Of a stretch of 64,000 bases of DNA, positions 10,941-21,205 are shown one piece after another. Origin of the DNA: Acidobacteriota bacterium (GTDB lineage: Bacteria > Acidobacteriota > Blastocatellia > Pyrinomonadales > Pyrinomonadaceae); the NCBI GenBank assembly GCA_020199835.1, contig JAIVJV010000001.1:124001-188000 (forward strand). The letters are read 5' to 3'. The position numbers were made by a program, and so were the translations under genes. Under the pieces are notes generated by a model that was not told where the DNA came from, did no database searches, and saw nothing but the letters and a program-made list of their open reading frames with translations. Positions within the stretch are counted from its first letter, which is position 1; every line of letters begins with the position of its first letter.

Positions 10941-11907
10941 CTATCTGATTGATGCGCCTGGCAGACAGAGGCCGACCACCGTTTCCACTCCTACGCCGCT
11001 GCGGCGCAGATAATGCGCTAGCTGGTTGGCGCGCCCGTTCAGTTCGGCATAACTTAGTTGCTCGCCTTCATGGACCAGCGCCACTGCCTCTGGAGTCCGG
11101 GCTCCTTGTTCTTCGAAGAGCTGGTGCGAACATAGATCCTGCGGCAGAGTTTGCGCCGCAATATCATTGAAGCCATGCAGTAGCTGCTGCCGCCAGTAAG
11201 ACACCTGTTTGTCCAGCGCCTCTCCTTGCAGCCACTCTCGTTGCCAGATAGCGTAGTCGGCGTAATGGATCACTGGCTCCGGCAGCGGTGATGGTTTGCC
11301 ACTAAGGAAAGCGGCATAGAGTGTGTAGACCTCGTTGAGCAGCACACCCACGGACCAGCCGTCGGAAACGATATGGTGCATCGTCAACAACACCAATGTA
11401 TCCCTGCTCTCCGAGTCCAAGCAGTCCCGCACGGATCAATGGACCGTGCACAAGGTCGAAGGGGCGTTGCGCTTCCTGCTGCGCCAGGCGGCGCGCTTCA
11501 CGCTCGCGGACTTCTTTAGGTGCTTCGCATCGGGAGCTCTACTCCGAACGCCTCGCGGACACGGGAGATGATCTGCGTCGCCAGCAATGAGTGGCCGCCA
11601 AGTTCAAATAGATTATCGTTGCGGCCGACACGCTCCACGCGTAACACTTCACCCCAGATGCCTGCCAGCAGCTCCTCTACCGGAGTCCGCGGCGCCACAT
11701 ACCCATTCGCCGTTTCCGTTCTGTTCGGCGCGGGCAATGCCTGCCGGTCAGCAGTTCGTCAACCGTGGACAAGTAGAAGAGACTAAACATCATCTGCTTT
11801 TGCTTAAGCGGCGAAGCGAGCCCACCGTTGGGATTAACATAGATGGGTTCTACAGTTGACAGTGTCTCCTCGTGGTGGCGCATGACGGGCCCCTCTGCAA
11901 CCTCCAA
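10941..11907 (-). pseudogene. Decayed NRPS module (LLM, A end, PCP, C and A fragments)
   Basis: Read in transcription order, pieces of a once larger synthetase follow one another in different frames. First comes a stretch like the start of a luciferase-like monooxygenase (MMFSLFY). Next is the end of an A domain (QALPAPN) running into a carrier domain with an intact FELGGHSLL site. Then comes the middle of a C domain (RRLAQQEAQRPFDL), frameshifted before TMHHIVSDGWS. After the C-domain middle (WQREWLQGE), the sequence jumps to the start of an A domain (LSYAELNGRANQLAHYL) and ends after GLCLPGAS at 10941. At least two internal deletions and two frameshifts are needed, so it cannot make a working module. 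It lies just after the PKS, where the next extension or release module would be expected. Confidence 0.8.
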
Positions 11908-11934
11908 TTCGCGAGCGATGTCGCCAGGTTCAGA

Positions 11935-14900
11935 CTAATTTGTGTCCACCTCGTCTGAGTCGTCAAGCAACCTGGCTAAAATGTCTAACTGACGTTCGTC
12001 CAGTGCCCCCATTTCAAATGGGGAGGCTGCGTAGTCATCGGCGCCTGACGACTCGCCCGTGGCGGGGGGCTGATCGGCGATGGTTGCCAATCCGGCAATG
12101 GTCGGGCTATTGAAGAGTTGTTGAGGATTTAACTGAAGCCCCGCTTCGTTGGCGCGGGCGATGATTTGAATGGCGACAACAGAATCGCCTCCCAGCTCGA
12201 AGAAGTTATCGTGAATGCCGATCTTGTCGATCCCAAGGAACGCCTGCCACATTTCGGCAAGCATTTGTTCCTGCTCACTTCTCGGCTCGACGTAGGGTGT
12301 CGCCATTTCAGGACGTGGATGCACAGATTTCGGCGCTAGAGGTTTAAGACTCTTTACCTGTGCAGTGACGTTCCCCTGCATCAATTCCCTGGTCTGCTCA
12401 ATCAAGGCGTGGATATCGGTCGACGAAACAACTACCTGCGCCGGCAATGGATTGCTGGACAAGATGCGGCCAAACACTTTCAGTCCTTCGTCCTGAGTTA
12501 GCCCACCAAAGAGATTCGCCTGGCTGACAGCGCCATGGTCCACGGGTTTCTCTCGACTCGCTTCCGCCAACGATGCGACTGAACTTTCCTGGTTGCCGTT
12601 TTGATCAGCCACGGCCTTCATGGTTGCGGCAGAGTCGCTAATTTTCCTGGCGGAGAAACCTTCGATATTGACCAGTACTCTCCCCTGTTCGTCCATTATC
12701 TCAGCATCGAAGGTCAGCACTTCTTTGCCCTGTTGATTGTCAACTCCCGCCCTGGCATGGGCATACAGTCTTTGTGACAGTGGAGCGTGTATGCTCACCT
12801 TTTTGTACGACAGCGGCAGATATGAAGCTCCATTTGACAGATAATACTTCGCAGCACCGGTCACGACGTCGAGGATCGCCGGGTGCAGCTTGTAATTCTT
12901 GAGATCGGCGGAAAATTCTTCGGGCAGTTCTATGAGTGCGAGCAATTCATCGGTGCCGAGATACAACGATTTCAAGTTCTGCCAGCGCGGGCCGTAGCCA
13001 CTCGTAACCCTGTCGCTTTGGAGGTTCACCTCCGTTCCACACCGCTCTAATAACTCCTTCAGGTCGTGCTTCTGAGTTGTTCCCGGTGCTGCCTGCGTTA
13101 ACTTGCCAACAGCATGCTCCTGCCAGGTATCGTCTTCCTGATTGGTCTTGCTCCTGACGACGAATTTGAAGCCACGTCCGTTTCTTTCGAGCACCGTGTG
13201 CGCCTCTTTGATCTCACTGTCTCCGAGATGAAAGATGTTCAGGAAGTGAAAATCAGTGAGTTCCACTGCACTCGTTTTCGCGTATTCTTCGTAGGCCGCT
13301 CGCGCGATCTCCAGGTAAGCGGTGCCTGGCAACAACGCGTGGCCCTCAAACCGGTGATCATCGAGAGTCCAGAATTGAGCGACGCTGTACTGGGTTAAAT
13401 ATTCTTTGCGATCAGGACTCTCGTCTATACATTCACCCAGCAAAGGGTGATCGACCTTCCGGTAAGTGAAAGCCGGCTCCGCTGTGCGTTTGAAATATTC
13501 TGCCTTTTTAATCGTAAGCCCGACGTCCTGCCATGCATCCCAATTAACAGAGATGGTATGTCTGCCTGTCTGGAGAGTGTCGTAGCGAGCGAACGAGTCC
13601 ATGAATTGGTTTGCCGCGCAGTAATCCACCTGGCCGATGCTGCCCAGCACGGCAGTGAGAGACGAGCACAGCAAAAAGAAGTCGAGGTCAACTTCGTTGA
13701 GCGCAAACTCAAGAGCTCTGAGTCCCTGCACCTTCGGCGCGAGAACAGCAGCGACTTGTTGTGAAGTTCTGAGTTGAATCAGCCCACCGCTTCCAATTCC
13801 GGCTGCGTGCACTACACCGTTTATAACGCCGAAGCGCTGGTGGATCTCTGCGACTACCTCCTGCATCCGCTTGCGATCGGTAACATCGCCGCGCAGGATC
13901 ACAAGCTCTCCGCCGTGCTCTTCGACCGCTTGCAATCGTTTTATTCGCTGGCTGACGGAATCGCCGGCATCATGCGTAGTAAGCCACGACTCCCACTGCG
14001 CTCGCCGAGGCATTTCCGAGCGTCCCACGAGAATCAGTTTAGCCCTCACAGTTTTCGCCAGATAAATAGCGAGTTCGAGCGCAATACCACCTAAGCCGCC
14101 GGTTATCAGGTACACGCCGCCATCACGCAACTGCGTTGGTGGTCCATCCTGCGCTTTCAGAGTCAGCGACTCTAGAAACTGCACCCAACGCGCGCCATTG
14201 CGATACGCAACGACGGCATCAGGCAGTGGCCGTGCAAGTTCTGCGATCAGTTGGTTGACGAGTCTGGTCGCTGGCGCCTTGCCGGTTTCACTAAGGGCAA
14301 CGTCGATGCTGCGGCAGGTAATGTTGCGGTATTCCTGTGGAATCACTTTGCACGGCCCAAGCACTGCCGCCTTCTCAGGACACAACTCCTTCTCGCCCGC
14401 GATGCTCTGCATGTTGGAGGAAAGAACATCGATATGAACCTGCTGCGTGGAAGCCTGAGCACCCAGAGCCTGGGCAAGAAACAGCAAGCTGTAAAAGCCG
14501 AGCTTCAGTGATAGTTCGTCAGTCTCGAAGCGCGGCCGGAACTCACCTTCCGGCGTTACGTTCCAAAGGTGAACGATGCGCTCGGGAGCTTTTTTTATGC
14601 CGGCAAGTTCCTTTAACAGAAGCTTATAATCTTCAGCACGCTCCGGGTTGATCGTGAACGTCTTATCACTCAGTTGTTCAAACTGCTCACCCACTTGCAC
14701 GATAAACACATCCTGCTTCGCCTGTTCGAGACGCTGCACAATCTGGGGGCCAAGTCCTGCCCCGTCGATGAACACAAGCCAGCGTGAGGTTTGGTTGTTC
14801 CCGTTTTCCCAATCCAAAGGCAGAGCTGGCGATTGTTTCCATAGCGGAGTGTAGAACCAGTCAGAAATGTCTGCGCGCTTGTTTAAGCGCGTCTGGTACG

Positions 14901-17580
14901 GCTCGACATTGACATCTAGTGGTTGTGCGTCAATCCAATAGCGCTTGCGCTCAAAAGGGTAAGTAGGCAGCGGTATTCGTTGCTGTCTTCGCCCGGACGA
15001 GAATCCTGCCCAGTCTAGTTGACGACCGGCCAGCCAAAGTGCTCCAGCGGCATCGAGCATCGTGCGTAGCTCTGACGTTTGCCCTTGTAGGCCGGGGAGA
15101 GAGTGAACGCTGCGTGCGCCGGTTTGTTGTAAATGACTTTGCGTCAGGGTTGTTAATGTGCGTCCTGGCCCAACTTCAAGCAAAATCGAGTTCTGGATCT
15201 TCAACAACTCACGGACTCCGGCATCGAACCGAACTGTCTCGCGCAGATGCCGTGACCAATAATGCGGGTCCGTCGCCTGATCTGCCGTAATCCAGGTCCC
15301 TGTCAGATTCGAAATGTAAGGTAGCTTTGGACGACTTAGTTTCACCGTCTTCACCAATTCCACGAAGGGTTCGATAATCGAATCCATCATCCCGGAATGA
15401 AAAGCGTGCGAAGTATGCAGACGACGGCAAAGATATCCACGATCGTTGAGCAACTTTTCCTGCGCTTCGATTACTTCGGTCTCGCCGGAAATGACGCAGA
15501 ACGAAGGACCGTTGACTGCGGCCATAGCCACACGGTTATCGAGGAGCGGAGCAAGTTCCGCCTCGGCCAACGAGACACTGGTCATAGCGCCGCCCGGAAC
15601 GCTCTGCATCAAACGACCGCGCGCAGCCACCAGCTTCAAAGCGTCTTCCAGCGTCAAGATTCCTGCTATACACGCTGCCACGTATTCACCGATGCTATGC
15701 CCGATCATCGCGCGCGGGCGCACACCCCAACTCATCCATAGTTGGGCCAGTGCATACTCGACGACAAAGAGCGCCGGCTGCGTGAACATTGTCTGCTTGA
15801 GTCGTTCTGTGGCCTCCTCAACCTTTTCAGGTTGTGGATAGAGGAGAGTGCGAAGGTCAAGGCCCAGGTGTGCTTGAAGTGAAACTGAGCAGCGGTCGAT
15901 CTGCTCTCGGAACACCTGCTCGGTGTCGTACAGTTCGGCTCCCATGTTGACATGCTGGGCTCCTTGTCCTGGGAACATGAACATCACCGGGTGATCATTT
16001 GTTTCCTGAACAGAGGTGCGTGTCTCATCCTGAGCCTCCAGTGCCCCTGAAGCCTCTTCGAGATCACTGCATACAAAAGCCAGGCGATGGTCAAAGGCTT
16101 TACGACCGAGCTGAAGTGTGTGGGCCACGTCGGCGATATTCAGATCAGGATGCTGCTTCAAGTGCTGCGCCAGATTTCGAGCGCTGGTCTTAAGAGCGAT
16201 GCCGGTCTTGGCTGACAAAACGATCAGGTGCAGTGGTCTGACTGTTCCGGCAGGTTCCACTTGAGGTGCTTCTTCGACTATCACATGAGCGTTTGTGCCG
16301 CCGATCCCAAACGAACTAATGCCTGCCCGGCGGGGTGCACCGTCGTTGGTGGTCCATTCGCTAAGTGTGGAGTTCACGTAGAAAGGACTATTCGCGAAAT
16401 CTATTACGGGGTTTGGCTGTTGATAATTGAGACTTGGCGGAAGCTCTTTGTTTTTGAGCGCGAGTACCGTCTTAATTAATCCCGCCACACCGGCTGCTGT
16501 ATCCAGATGCCCGATGCCGGTTTTTACAGAGCCAATCGCACAGAACTGCTTCGCCTGCGTGCCGGCGCGGAACGCCTGCGTCAACGCTGCAACTTCGATG
16601 GGGTCGCCCATCACCGTCCCGGTTCCGTGAGCTTCTACGTAAGTGATGGTCGAGGCATCAACGCCGGCCATGTGCATCGCCTCACTGATCACAGCAGCCT
16701 GCCCCTCTATGCTCGGCGCCGTATAGCCTGCTTTCTGAGAGCCATCATTGTTGATAGCGGAGCCCTTAATTACTGCGTGGATGGTATCGCCGTCGGCGAG
16801 TGCGTCCTCCAGCCGTTTGAGTATCACGACGCCCACGCCATTGCCGTTCACTGCTCCTTTAGCAGCCGCGTCGAAGGCACGACAATGACCATCAGGCGAT
16901 AGAATCCCTCCCTCGTCATACTTGTAGCCAACTTTGTGCGGGACCCAGATGGTGATGCCGCCGGCCAGCGCCATGCTGCACTCACCATTAAGAAGGCTCT
17001 GGCACGCGACATGGACCGCAACTAAAGAAGTTGAGCATGCAGTCTGCACGCTTAGACTTGGACCCTTGAGGTTCAGCTTGTAAGAAACGCGCGTGGATAG
17101 GTGGTCCTTGTCGTTGCCGATAAAGGTCTGGGTGTTACTGAGAGCCCAAAGACTCCGGCGGTTGGAATAGAGGTTCGATAACAGGTAGGTGGGCACCCCG
17201 TGTCCGGCGTAAACGCCGATGCGTCCCTGGTAGGAATCCGCATGGTACCCGGCATTCTCCAGTGCTTCCCACGCGCACTCCAGGAAGAAGCGGTGCTGCG
17301 GATCCATGATCTCGGCTTCTCTATGGTTGATGCCAAAGAAGGAAGCATCAAACAACTCCGTATCTTCAATTGTCGCATTTGCCCGCACGTAACTGGGATC
17401 ATTAAGCAGCGCAGAGTCAACGCCTGCGGAACGTAACTCCTCCTCAGTGAATGAGGAGATCGCCTCCACGCCATTGCGCAAATTTCGCCAGAACTCATCG
17501 ATGTTGCGCGCGCCGGGGAAACGTCCCGCCATGCCTACGATGGCGATTCCGTCAACCTCTTCGATCTCTGTATTACTCAT
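11935..17580 (-). CDS. Type I polyketide synthase, KS-AT-KR-DH-ACP
   Basis: This 1881-residue single module adds one malonate unit. KS is about 10-435, with the full triad Cys182 (TACSTS), His318 (EAHGTGT) and His358. AT is about 530-830, with Ser629 in GHSIGEY and HAFHS at 725-729, the malonyl-CoA signature. KR is about 910-1355, with the NADPH loop TGGLGGIA near 1160 and the active Tyr1320 in QVDYCAAN. DH is about 1375-1650, with HxxxGxxxxP starting at His1409 and the second acid Asp1571 (LHPAILD). The carrier at the end has Ser1800 (FFELGGDS). All domains look active. DH after KR reverses the usual order. The start has AGGAGT ahead of it. It follows the NRPS at 17758 and should extend its peptide by a 2-enoyl unit. 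No thioesterase. Confidence 0.93.
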   Translation of the reverse strand: MSNTEIEEVDGIAIVGMAGRFPGARNIDEFWRNLRNGVEAISSFTEEELRSAGVDSALLNDPSYVRANATIEDTELFDASFFGINHREAEIMDPQHRFFLECAWEALENAGYHADSYQGRIGVYAGHGVPTYLLSNLYSNRRSLWALSNTQTFIGNDKDHLSTRVSYKLNLKGPSLSVQTACSTSLVAVHVACQSLLNGECSMALAGGITIWVPHKVGYKYDEGGILSPDGHCRAFDAAAKGAVNGNGVGVVILKRLEDALADGDTIHAVIKGSAINNDGSQKAGYTAPSIEGQAAVISEAMHMAGVDASTITYVEAHGTGTVMGDPIEVAALTQAFRAGTQAKQFCAIGSVKTGIGHLDTAAGVAGLIKTVLALKNKELPPSLNYQQPNPVIDFANSPFYVNSTLSEWTTNDGAPRRAGISSFGIGGTNAHVIVEEAPQVEPAGTVRPLHLIVLSAKTGIALKTSARNLAQHLKQHPDLNIADVAHTLQLGRKAFDHRLAFVCSDLEEASGALEAQDETRTSVQETNDHPVMFMFPGQGAQHVNMGAELYDTEQVFREQIDRCSVSLQAHLGLDLRTLLYPQPEKVEEATERLKQTMFTQPALFVVEYALAQLWMSWGVRPRAMIGHSIGEYVAACIAGILTLEDALKLVAARGRLMQSVPGGAMTSVSLAEAELAPLLDNRVAMAAVNGPSFCVISGETEVIEAQEKLLNDRGYLCRRLHTSHAFHSGMMDSIIEPFVELVKTVKLSRPKLPYISNLTGTWITADQATDPHYWSRHLRETVRFDAGVRELLKIQNSILLEVGPGRTLTTLTQSHLQQTGARSVHSLPGLQGQTSELRTMLDAAGALWLAGRQLDWAGFSSGRRQQRIPLPTYPFERKRYWIDAQPLDVNVEPYQTRLNKRADISDWFYTPLWKQSPALPLDWENGNNQTSRWLVFIDGAGLGPQIVQRLEQAKQDVFIVQVGEQFEQLSDKTFTINPERAEDYKLLLKELAGIKKAPERIVHLWNVTPEGEFRPRFETDELSLKLGFYSLLFLAQALGAQASTQQVHIDVLSSNMQSIAGEKELCPEKAAVLGPCKVIPQEYRNITCRSIDVALSETGKAPATRLVNQLIAELARPLPDAVVAYRNGARWVQFLESLTLKAQDGPPTQLRDGGVYLITGGLGGIALELAIYLAKTVRAKLILVGRSEMPRRAQWESWLTTHDAGDSVSQRIKRLQAVEEHGGELVILRGDVTDRKRMQEVVAEIHQRFGVINGVVHAAGIGSGGLIQLRTSQQVAAVLAPKVQGLRALEFALNEVDLDFFLLCSSLTAVLGSIGQVDYCAANQFMDSFARYDTLQTGRHTISVNWDAWQDVGLTIKKAEYFKRTAEPAFTYRKVDHPLLGECIDESPDRKEYLTQYSVAQFWTLDDHRFEGHALLPGTAYLEIARAAYEEYAKTSAVELTDFHFLNIFHLGDSEIKEAHTVLERNGRGFKFVVRSKTNQEDDTWQEHAVGKLTQAAPGTTQKHDLKELLERCGTEVNLQSDRVTSGYGPRWQNLKSLYLGTDELLALIELPEEFSADLKNYKLHPAILDVVTGAAKYYLSNGASYLPLSYKKVSIHAPLSQRLYAHARAGVDNQQGKEVLTFDAEIMDEQGRVLVNIEGFSARKISDSAATMKAVADQNGNQESSVASLAEASREKPVDHGAVSQANLFGGLTQDEGLKVFGRILSSNPLPAQVVVSSTDIHALIEQTRELMQGNVTAQVKSLKPLAPKSVHPRPEMATPYVEPRSEQEQMLAEMWQAFLGIDKIGIHDNFFELGGDSVVAIQIIARANEAGLQLNPQQLFNSPTIAGLATIADQPPATGESSGADDYAASPFEMGALDERQLDILARLLDDSDEVDTN

Positions 17581-17757
17581 GTACTACTCCTAAACTGGCT
17601 TGCACCAAAAGTCATAAGGCGCGTTTTGTTGCGGCTTTGCCGCCGGATGTCAGATACCGTCTTGAACCAAGACCCGATCCTGAAACTGACTCTATCAACT
17701 CCGGCTTTGCCACCTGATGGAGCGATGAGTTTAAAGTCAACTTTCGTGCAAAGCTCC

Positions 17758-20700
17758 CTAAACTCGCACTGGTGCCGACTCGGGTGCGGCTCGGCGTCGC
17801 TTCATCAATTTCTTGCGCAGGTTGGCCCGTTCGCGTCCCCGGTCGATGAGTACGGGTGAATCTCCTGTTTCGCTCAGATACTTTGCGAGGGAATGAATCG
17901 TCGAGTGTTTGAACAACTCGATTACCTGTATGTCACTATTCAGGGCCGCGCGCAGTTTGCTATGGACCTTCGTCACTAGCAGTGAGTTTCCGCCAAGATC
18001 GAAGAAGTTAGTGTGGATGCTTACTCTATCTATATTGAAGACTTGCTGCCAGATAGAGGCAATGGTCTGCTCCAAATCGCTTTCGGGAGGCATGTAGACC
18101 GCTTCCGGCTGTGAGAGCAGCTTTTTGGGCCTGGGCAAGGCGCGGCGGTTCAACTTGCCGTTGGACAGCAACGGTAGTTCGGTCAAGACCACGTAGGCCG
18201 CCGGCACCATGTACTCCGGCAATTTTTGTCTGAGGTAGTTTCGCAGTTCATCCCCCGTGGGCGGCGGCTCTTGCTTGCTCACGACATAGGCCACCAGAGA
18301 TTTGTTTCCGGCAGTTATCTTCCGCGCCAGCACGACTGCTTCTCTCACCCCCGGGTGTTGGCACAACGACGCCTCGACCTCAACCAGTTCCAGGCGCCTC
18401 CCTTGGATCTTCACTTGATGATGGAGACGCCCGAGAAATTCGATGGCTCCGTCCGATCGGTAGCGCGCAAGATCCTCTGTTTTATACAGGCGCTCGCCTC
18501 CCGTTTCACTGAAGGCGTCCGGGATGAATTTATCAGCAGTGAGATCCGGCCGCTTCAGATAACCGCGTCCCGGAGCCACGCCACCGACGTGCAACTCACC
18601 TGCAACGCCGATCGGCACGGGCTGTAGATGTTTGTCCAAAATGTAAATCCGCGCGTTGTTCATCGGACGGCCGATGGGAATCAACCGTTCTTTTCCGTCC
18701 GCCTGGCAAACCCAATAGGTGACAGCTAGCGACGCTTCGGTCGACCCGTACAGGTTGTACAGCTTCGCCTTCGTCTGCGAATAGAACCTGTCTCGCAACT
18801 CTCGCGTCAGCGCTTCGCCCGCAGACGTCACGATCTTGAGGCTGTCGCAATCGTCCAGTCCCTCCAATTCCAACAACACTTCCAGCATGGTGGGCACGTA
18901 ATCTACGTGCGTCACTTTTTCACGCGCCATCAACTCGAGTTGGTAGACAGGATCCTGATGGCCACCGGCTTTAGCGATGAGAAGACACGCCCCGCTTAAC
19001 AACGGCGCGAAGATCTCCCACACCGAGACGTCGAAGGTGAGCGGCGTCTTGTGCAGCACCACATCACCTTGGCCCAGCTGGTAGTTCGTAATCCCCCACA
19101 GCAGACGATTGCGGACCCCGCGATGGTGCAACATTGCACCCTTCGGTTGGCCGGTGGAACCAGAAGTGTAGATGACATAACACAGGTTTTCACCCGTCAC
19201 CTGACTGGGTAGGTTTTCCGTGCTCTCTGTTGCAAACACTTCCACGTCGCGGTCGAGTCGAATCACTTGCACCCCTGCGAAGGCTTGGTTGTCTGCCAGT
19301 CCTTCTTGCGTCAACACCACCGGGGCGCCTGTTTCTTCCAGGATGAAAGACAAGCGCTTGCGCGGGTCAGCAGGATCAAGCGGGATGTAAGCACCGCCTG
19401 CCTTAAGGACGGCTAACAGCGCGATGGGTAAGTCCAGCGAAGGTTCCATGCAGATCGCCACCAGCACTTCCCGTCCAACACCGAGCTTCCGCAGGCGGTG
19501 CGCGAGTTGGTTCGCTCGGCGGTTAAGTTCAGCATAGGTTAGTTCCTGGCCTTCAAATCTGACGGCAGTGGCGGCTGGAGTTTGTTCTACCTGAGCTTCG
19601 AAGATCTGGTGTAGACAAGGAGCGTGCGGGAAGACTTCAGCCGTTTGGTTTAATCCAACTATTAATTGATTTTCTTCCACCGGGCTCAGTAAAGGCAGCG
19701 CCGCGATGCGCGTATCCGGAGCAGCAACCGCGGCCTTGAGCAGGATCTGGAAGCGTTCTGACAAACGTTGAATGGTGACGTCATCGAATAGATCAGTGCT
19801 GTACTCCAACCACCCTTTGAGCTCCGTCGACGATTCACCCAAATCGAGCGTGAGATCGAACTTCGAGGTGCCGGTGTCAGCGTCGAGCGGAGTCAACCTC
19901 AGGCCGGGGAGAGCTAAAGCGGGAGCGCCTGTGTTATCGAGATGGCACATTACCTGAAACAACGGTGAGTAGCTGGTGTCTCGCTCGGGCTGGCTAACTT
20001 CCACCAGCTTTTCAAACGGCAGGTCCTGATGCTCGTAAGCACCCAGGGCTGCTTCGCGCACTCGCCCCAACAATTCGCGGAAAGTGGGATTTCCGGAGAG
20101 GTCTGTGCGCACTGGCAACGAATTGATAAAGAACCCGATCAGGTTTGCAAGCTCAGGGTTATTGCGCCCCGTAATGGGAACACCGACAACGATGTCGTCC
20201 TGGCCCGTATGCCTGAAGAGAAGTACTTCGAAGGCCGCCAGCAGGGTCATAAAAAGCGTCGCGTTCTGTGACTCACCAAGTTCCCTCAGAGACTCGGTCA
20301 GCTCCTGCGGTATTACGACTGGTTGTCGCGCGCCGTGAAAACTCTGGACGGGTGGACGTGGGCGATCTGCGGGCAACTCCAGCAGCGACGGTGCTCCGGC
20401 GAGTTTTTCCTTCCAGTACGATACTTGTTTATCGAGAACCTCTCCCTGTAACCACTCGCGCTGCCAGGCAGCGAAATCAACATACTGGATAGTCAACTCG
20501 GGCAACGTGGACGACCTGCCGTTTGCAAAAGCCTCATAGAGCTGGACCAGCTCACGCACGAGGACTCCTCTGGACATTCCATCGGAGATGATGTGATGCA
20601 TGGTCAATAACAGGATGTGCTCTCGTGGGGAGAGGAGCAGCAGCGTAGCGCGAAACAGTGACGCGTCTTCAATGTTGAAGGGCTTTTGAGCGTCAAGCGT

Positions 20701-21129
20701 GAGTAACAACTGTGCTTCTGTTTCCCGCTGGGCCGCAGGAACCATCTGCAGGTCAAACTTCGGCAAGCGGAAAACCGGCGGGCCGGTAATGACTTGTACC
20801 GGCTCCCCATCAACTTGCCGGATAACAGTTCTCAGCGATTCATGCCGGCGCAGGACTTCACCAAAGGCTCGTTCCAGTGCTGCCACGGAGAGCGGCCCTT
20901 CCATGCGCACGCCTGCGCTCACGTTGTAGGAAGCGTTATCCTGCTGAAGCTGGCTGATAAACCACAGGCGTTGTTGAGCAAACGAAAGCGGAAAGGTGTC
21001 AGAGGTCCTGCTCACGGATGCGATCTGCGACCGAGCGGCTACCTCTCGTTTCTTCTTGCCCAGCAGAAGGACCAGCAAGTCACGTTGTTGTGGTGAGAGA
21101 TCTTCGATCTGTTCAGTAAGCTTGCTCAT
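17758..21129 (-). CDS. Nonribosomal peptide synthetase module, C-A-PCP
   Basis: This protein has 1123 residues. The C domain (about 45-480) has the active motif HHIISDG, and its N-terminal LSFAQQRLWFI block is intact. The A domain (about 505-995) has core motifs YTSGSTGQPKG, YGSTEAS and the NGKLNRRAL lysine motif. Reading its specificity pocket by eye gives D-V-W-D-T-A-L-L-A. It starts like the Ser code (DVWH) but otherwise differs, so I leave the substrate open. The carrier has FFDLGGNSLL near 1060. A basic tail (RKKLMKRRRA) may be a docking segment. No epimerase or thioesterase. It lies between the lipoinitiation NRPS and the PKS and should add residue 3. About 180 bases separate it from the PKS gene, holding only two imperfect copies of a GGCTTTGCC-containing stretch. 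Confidence 0.93.
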   Translation of the reverse strand: MSKLTEQIEDLSPQQRDLLVLLLGKKKREVAARSQIASVSRTSDTFPLSFAQQRLWFISQLQQDNASYNVSAGVRMEGPLSVAALERAFGEVLRRHESLRTVIRQVDGEPVQVITGPPVFRLPKFDLQMVPAAQRETEAQLLLTLDAQKPFNIEDASLFRATLLLLSPREHILLLTMHHIISDGMSRGVLVRELVQLYEAFANGRSSTLPELTIQYVDFAAWQREWLQGEVLDKQVSYWKEKLAGAPSLLELPADRPRPPVQSFHGARQPVVIPQELTESLRELGESQNATLFMTLLAAFEVLLFRHTGQDDIVVGVPITGRNNPELANLIGFFINSLPVRTDLSGNPTFRELLGRVREAALGAYEHQDLPFEKLVEVSQPERDTSYSPLFQVMCHLDNTGAPALALPGLRLTPLDADTGTSKFDLTLDLGESSTELKGWLEYSTDLFDDVTIQRLSERFQILLKAAVAAPDTRIAALPLLSPVEENQLIVGLNQTAEVFPHAPCLHQIFEAQVEQTPAATAVRFEGQELTYAELNRRANQLAHRLRKLGVGREVLVAICMEPSLDLPIALLAVLKAGGAYIPLDPADPRKRLSFILEETGAPVVLTQEGLADNQAFAGVQVIRLDRDVEVFATESTENLPSQVTGENLCYVIYTSGSTGQPKGAMLHHRGVRNRLLWGITNYQLGQGDVVLHKTPLTFDVSVWEIFAPLLSGACLLIAKAGGHQDPVYQLELMAREKVTHVDYVPTMLEVLLELEGLDDCDSLKIVTSAGEALTRELRDRFYSQTKAKLYNLYGSTEASLAVTYWVCQADGKERLIPIGRPMNNARIYILDKHLQPVPIGVAGELHVGGVAPGRGYLKRPDLTADKFIPDAFSETGGERLYKTEDLARYRSDGAIEFLGRLHHQVKIQGRRLELVEVEASLCQHPGVREAVVLARKITAGNKSLVAYVVSKQEPPPTGDELRNYLRQKLPEYMVPAAYVVLTELPLLSNGKLNRRALPRPKKLLSQPEAVYMPPESDLEQTIASIWQQVFNIDRVSIHTNFFDLGGNSLLVTKVHSKLRAALNSDIQVIELFKHSTIHSLAKYLSETGDSPVLIDRGRERANLRKKLMKRRRAAPESAPVRV

Positions 21130-21143
21130 GAGAGCTCCCTAGC

Positions 21144-21200
21144 CACAAAGAGGCACAAGAAAAGCAGTCAAAGTGTTTGTGTTTTTTGTGCTTCTTTGTG
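21144..21200. repeat. Intergenic inverted repeat (hairpin)
   Basis: Two 15-base arms, CACAAAGAGGCACAA (21144-21158) and TTGTGCTTCTTTGTG (21186-21200), pair with one G-T mismatch around a 27-base loop. It fills the gap between two NRPS genes on the minus strand. It could moderate transcription between them or be a dispersed palindromic element. Confidence 0.5.
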
Positions 21201-21205
21201 CTTCA

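Noticed and set aside
17758-21129. Assigning serine to the third A domain because its code starts D-V-W
   Set aside because: The rest of the pocket (D-T-A-L-L-A by my reading) departs from the serine code, so the substrate is left open.
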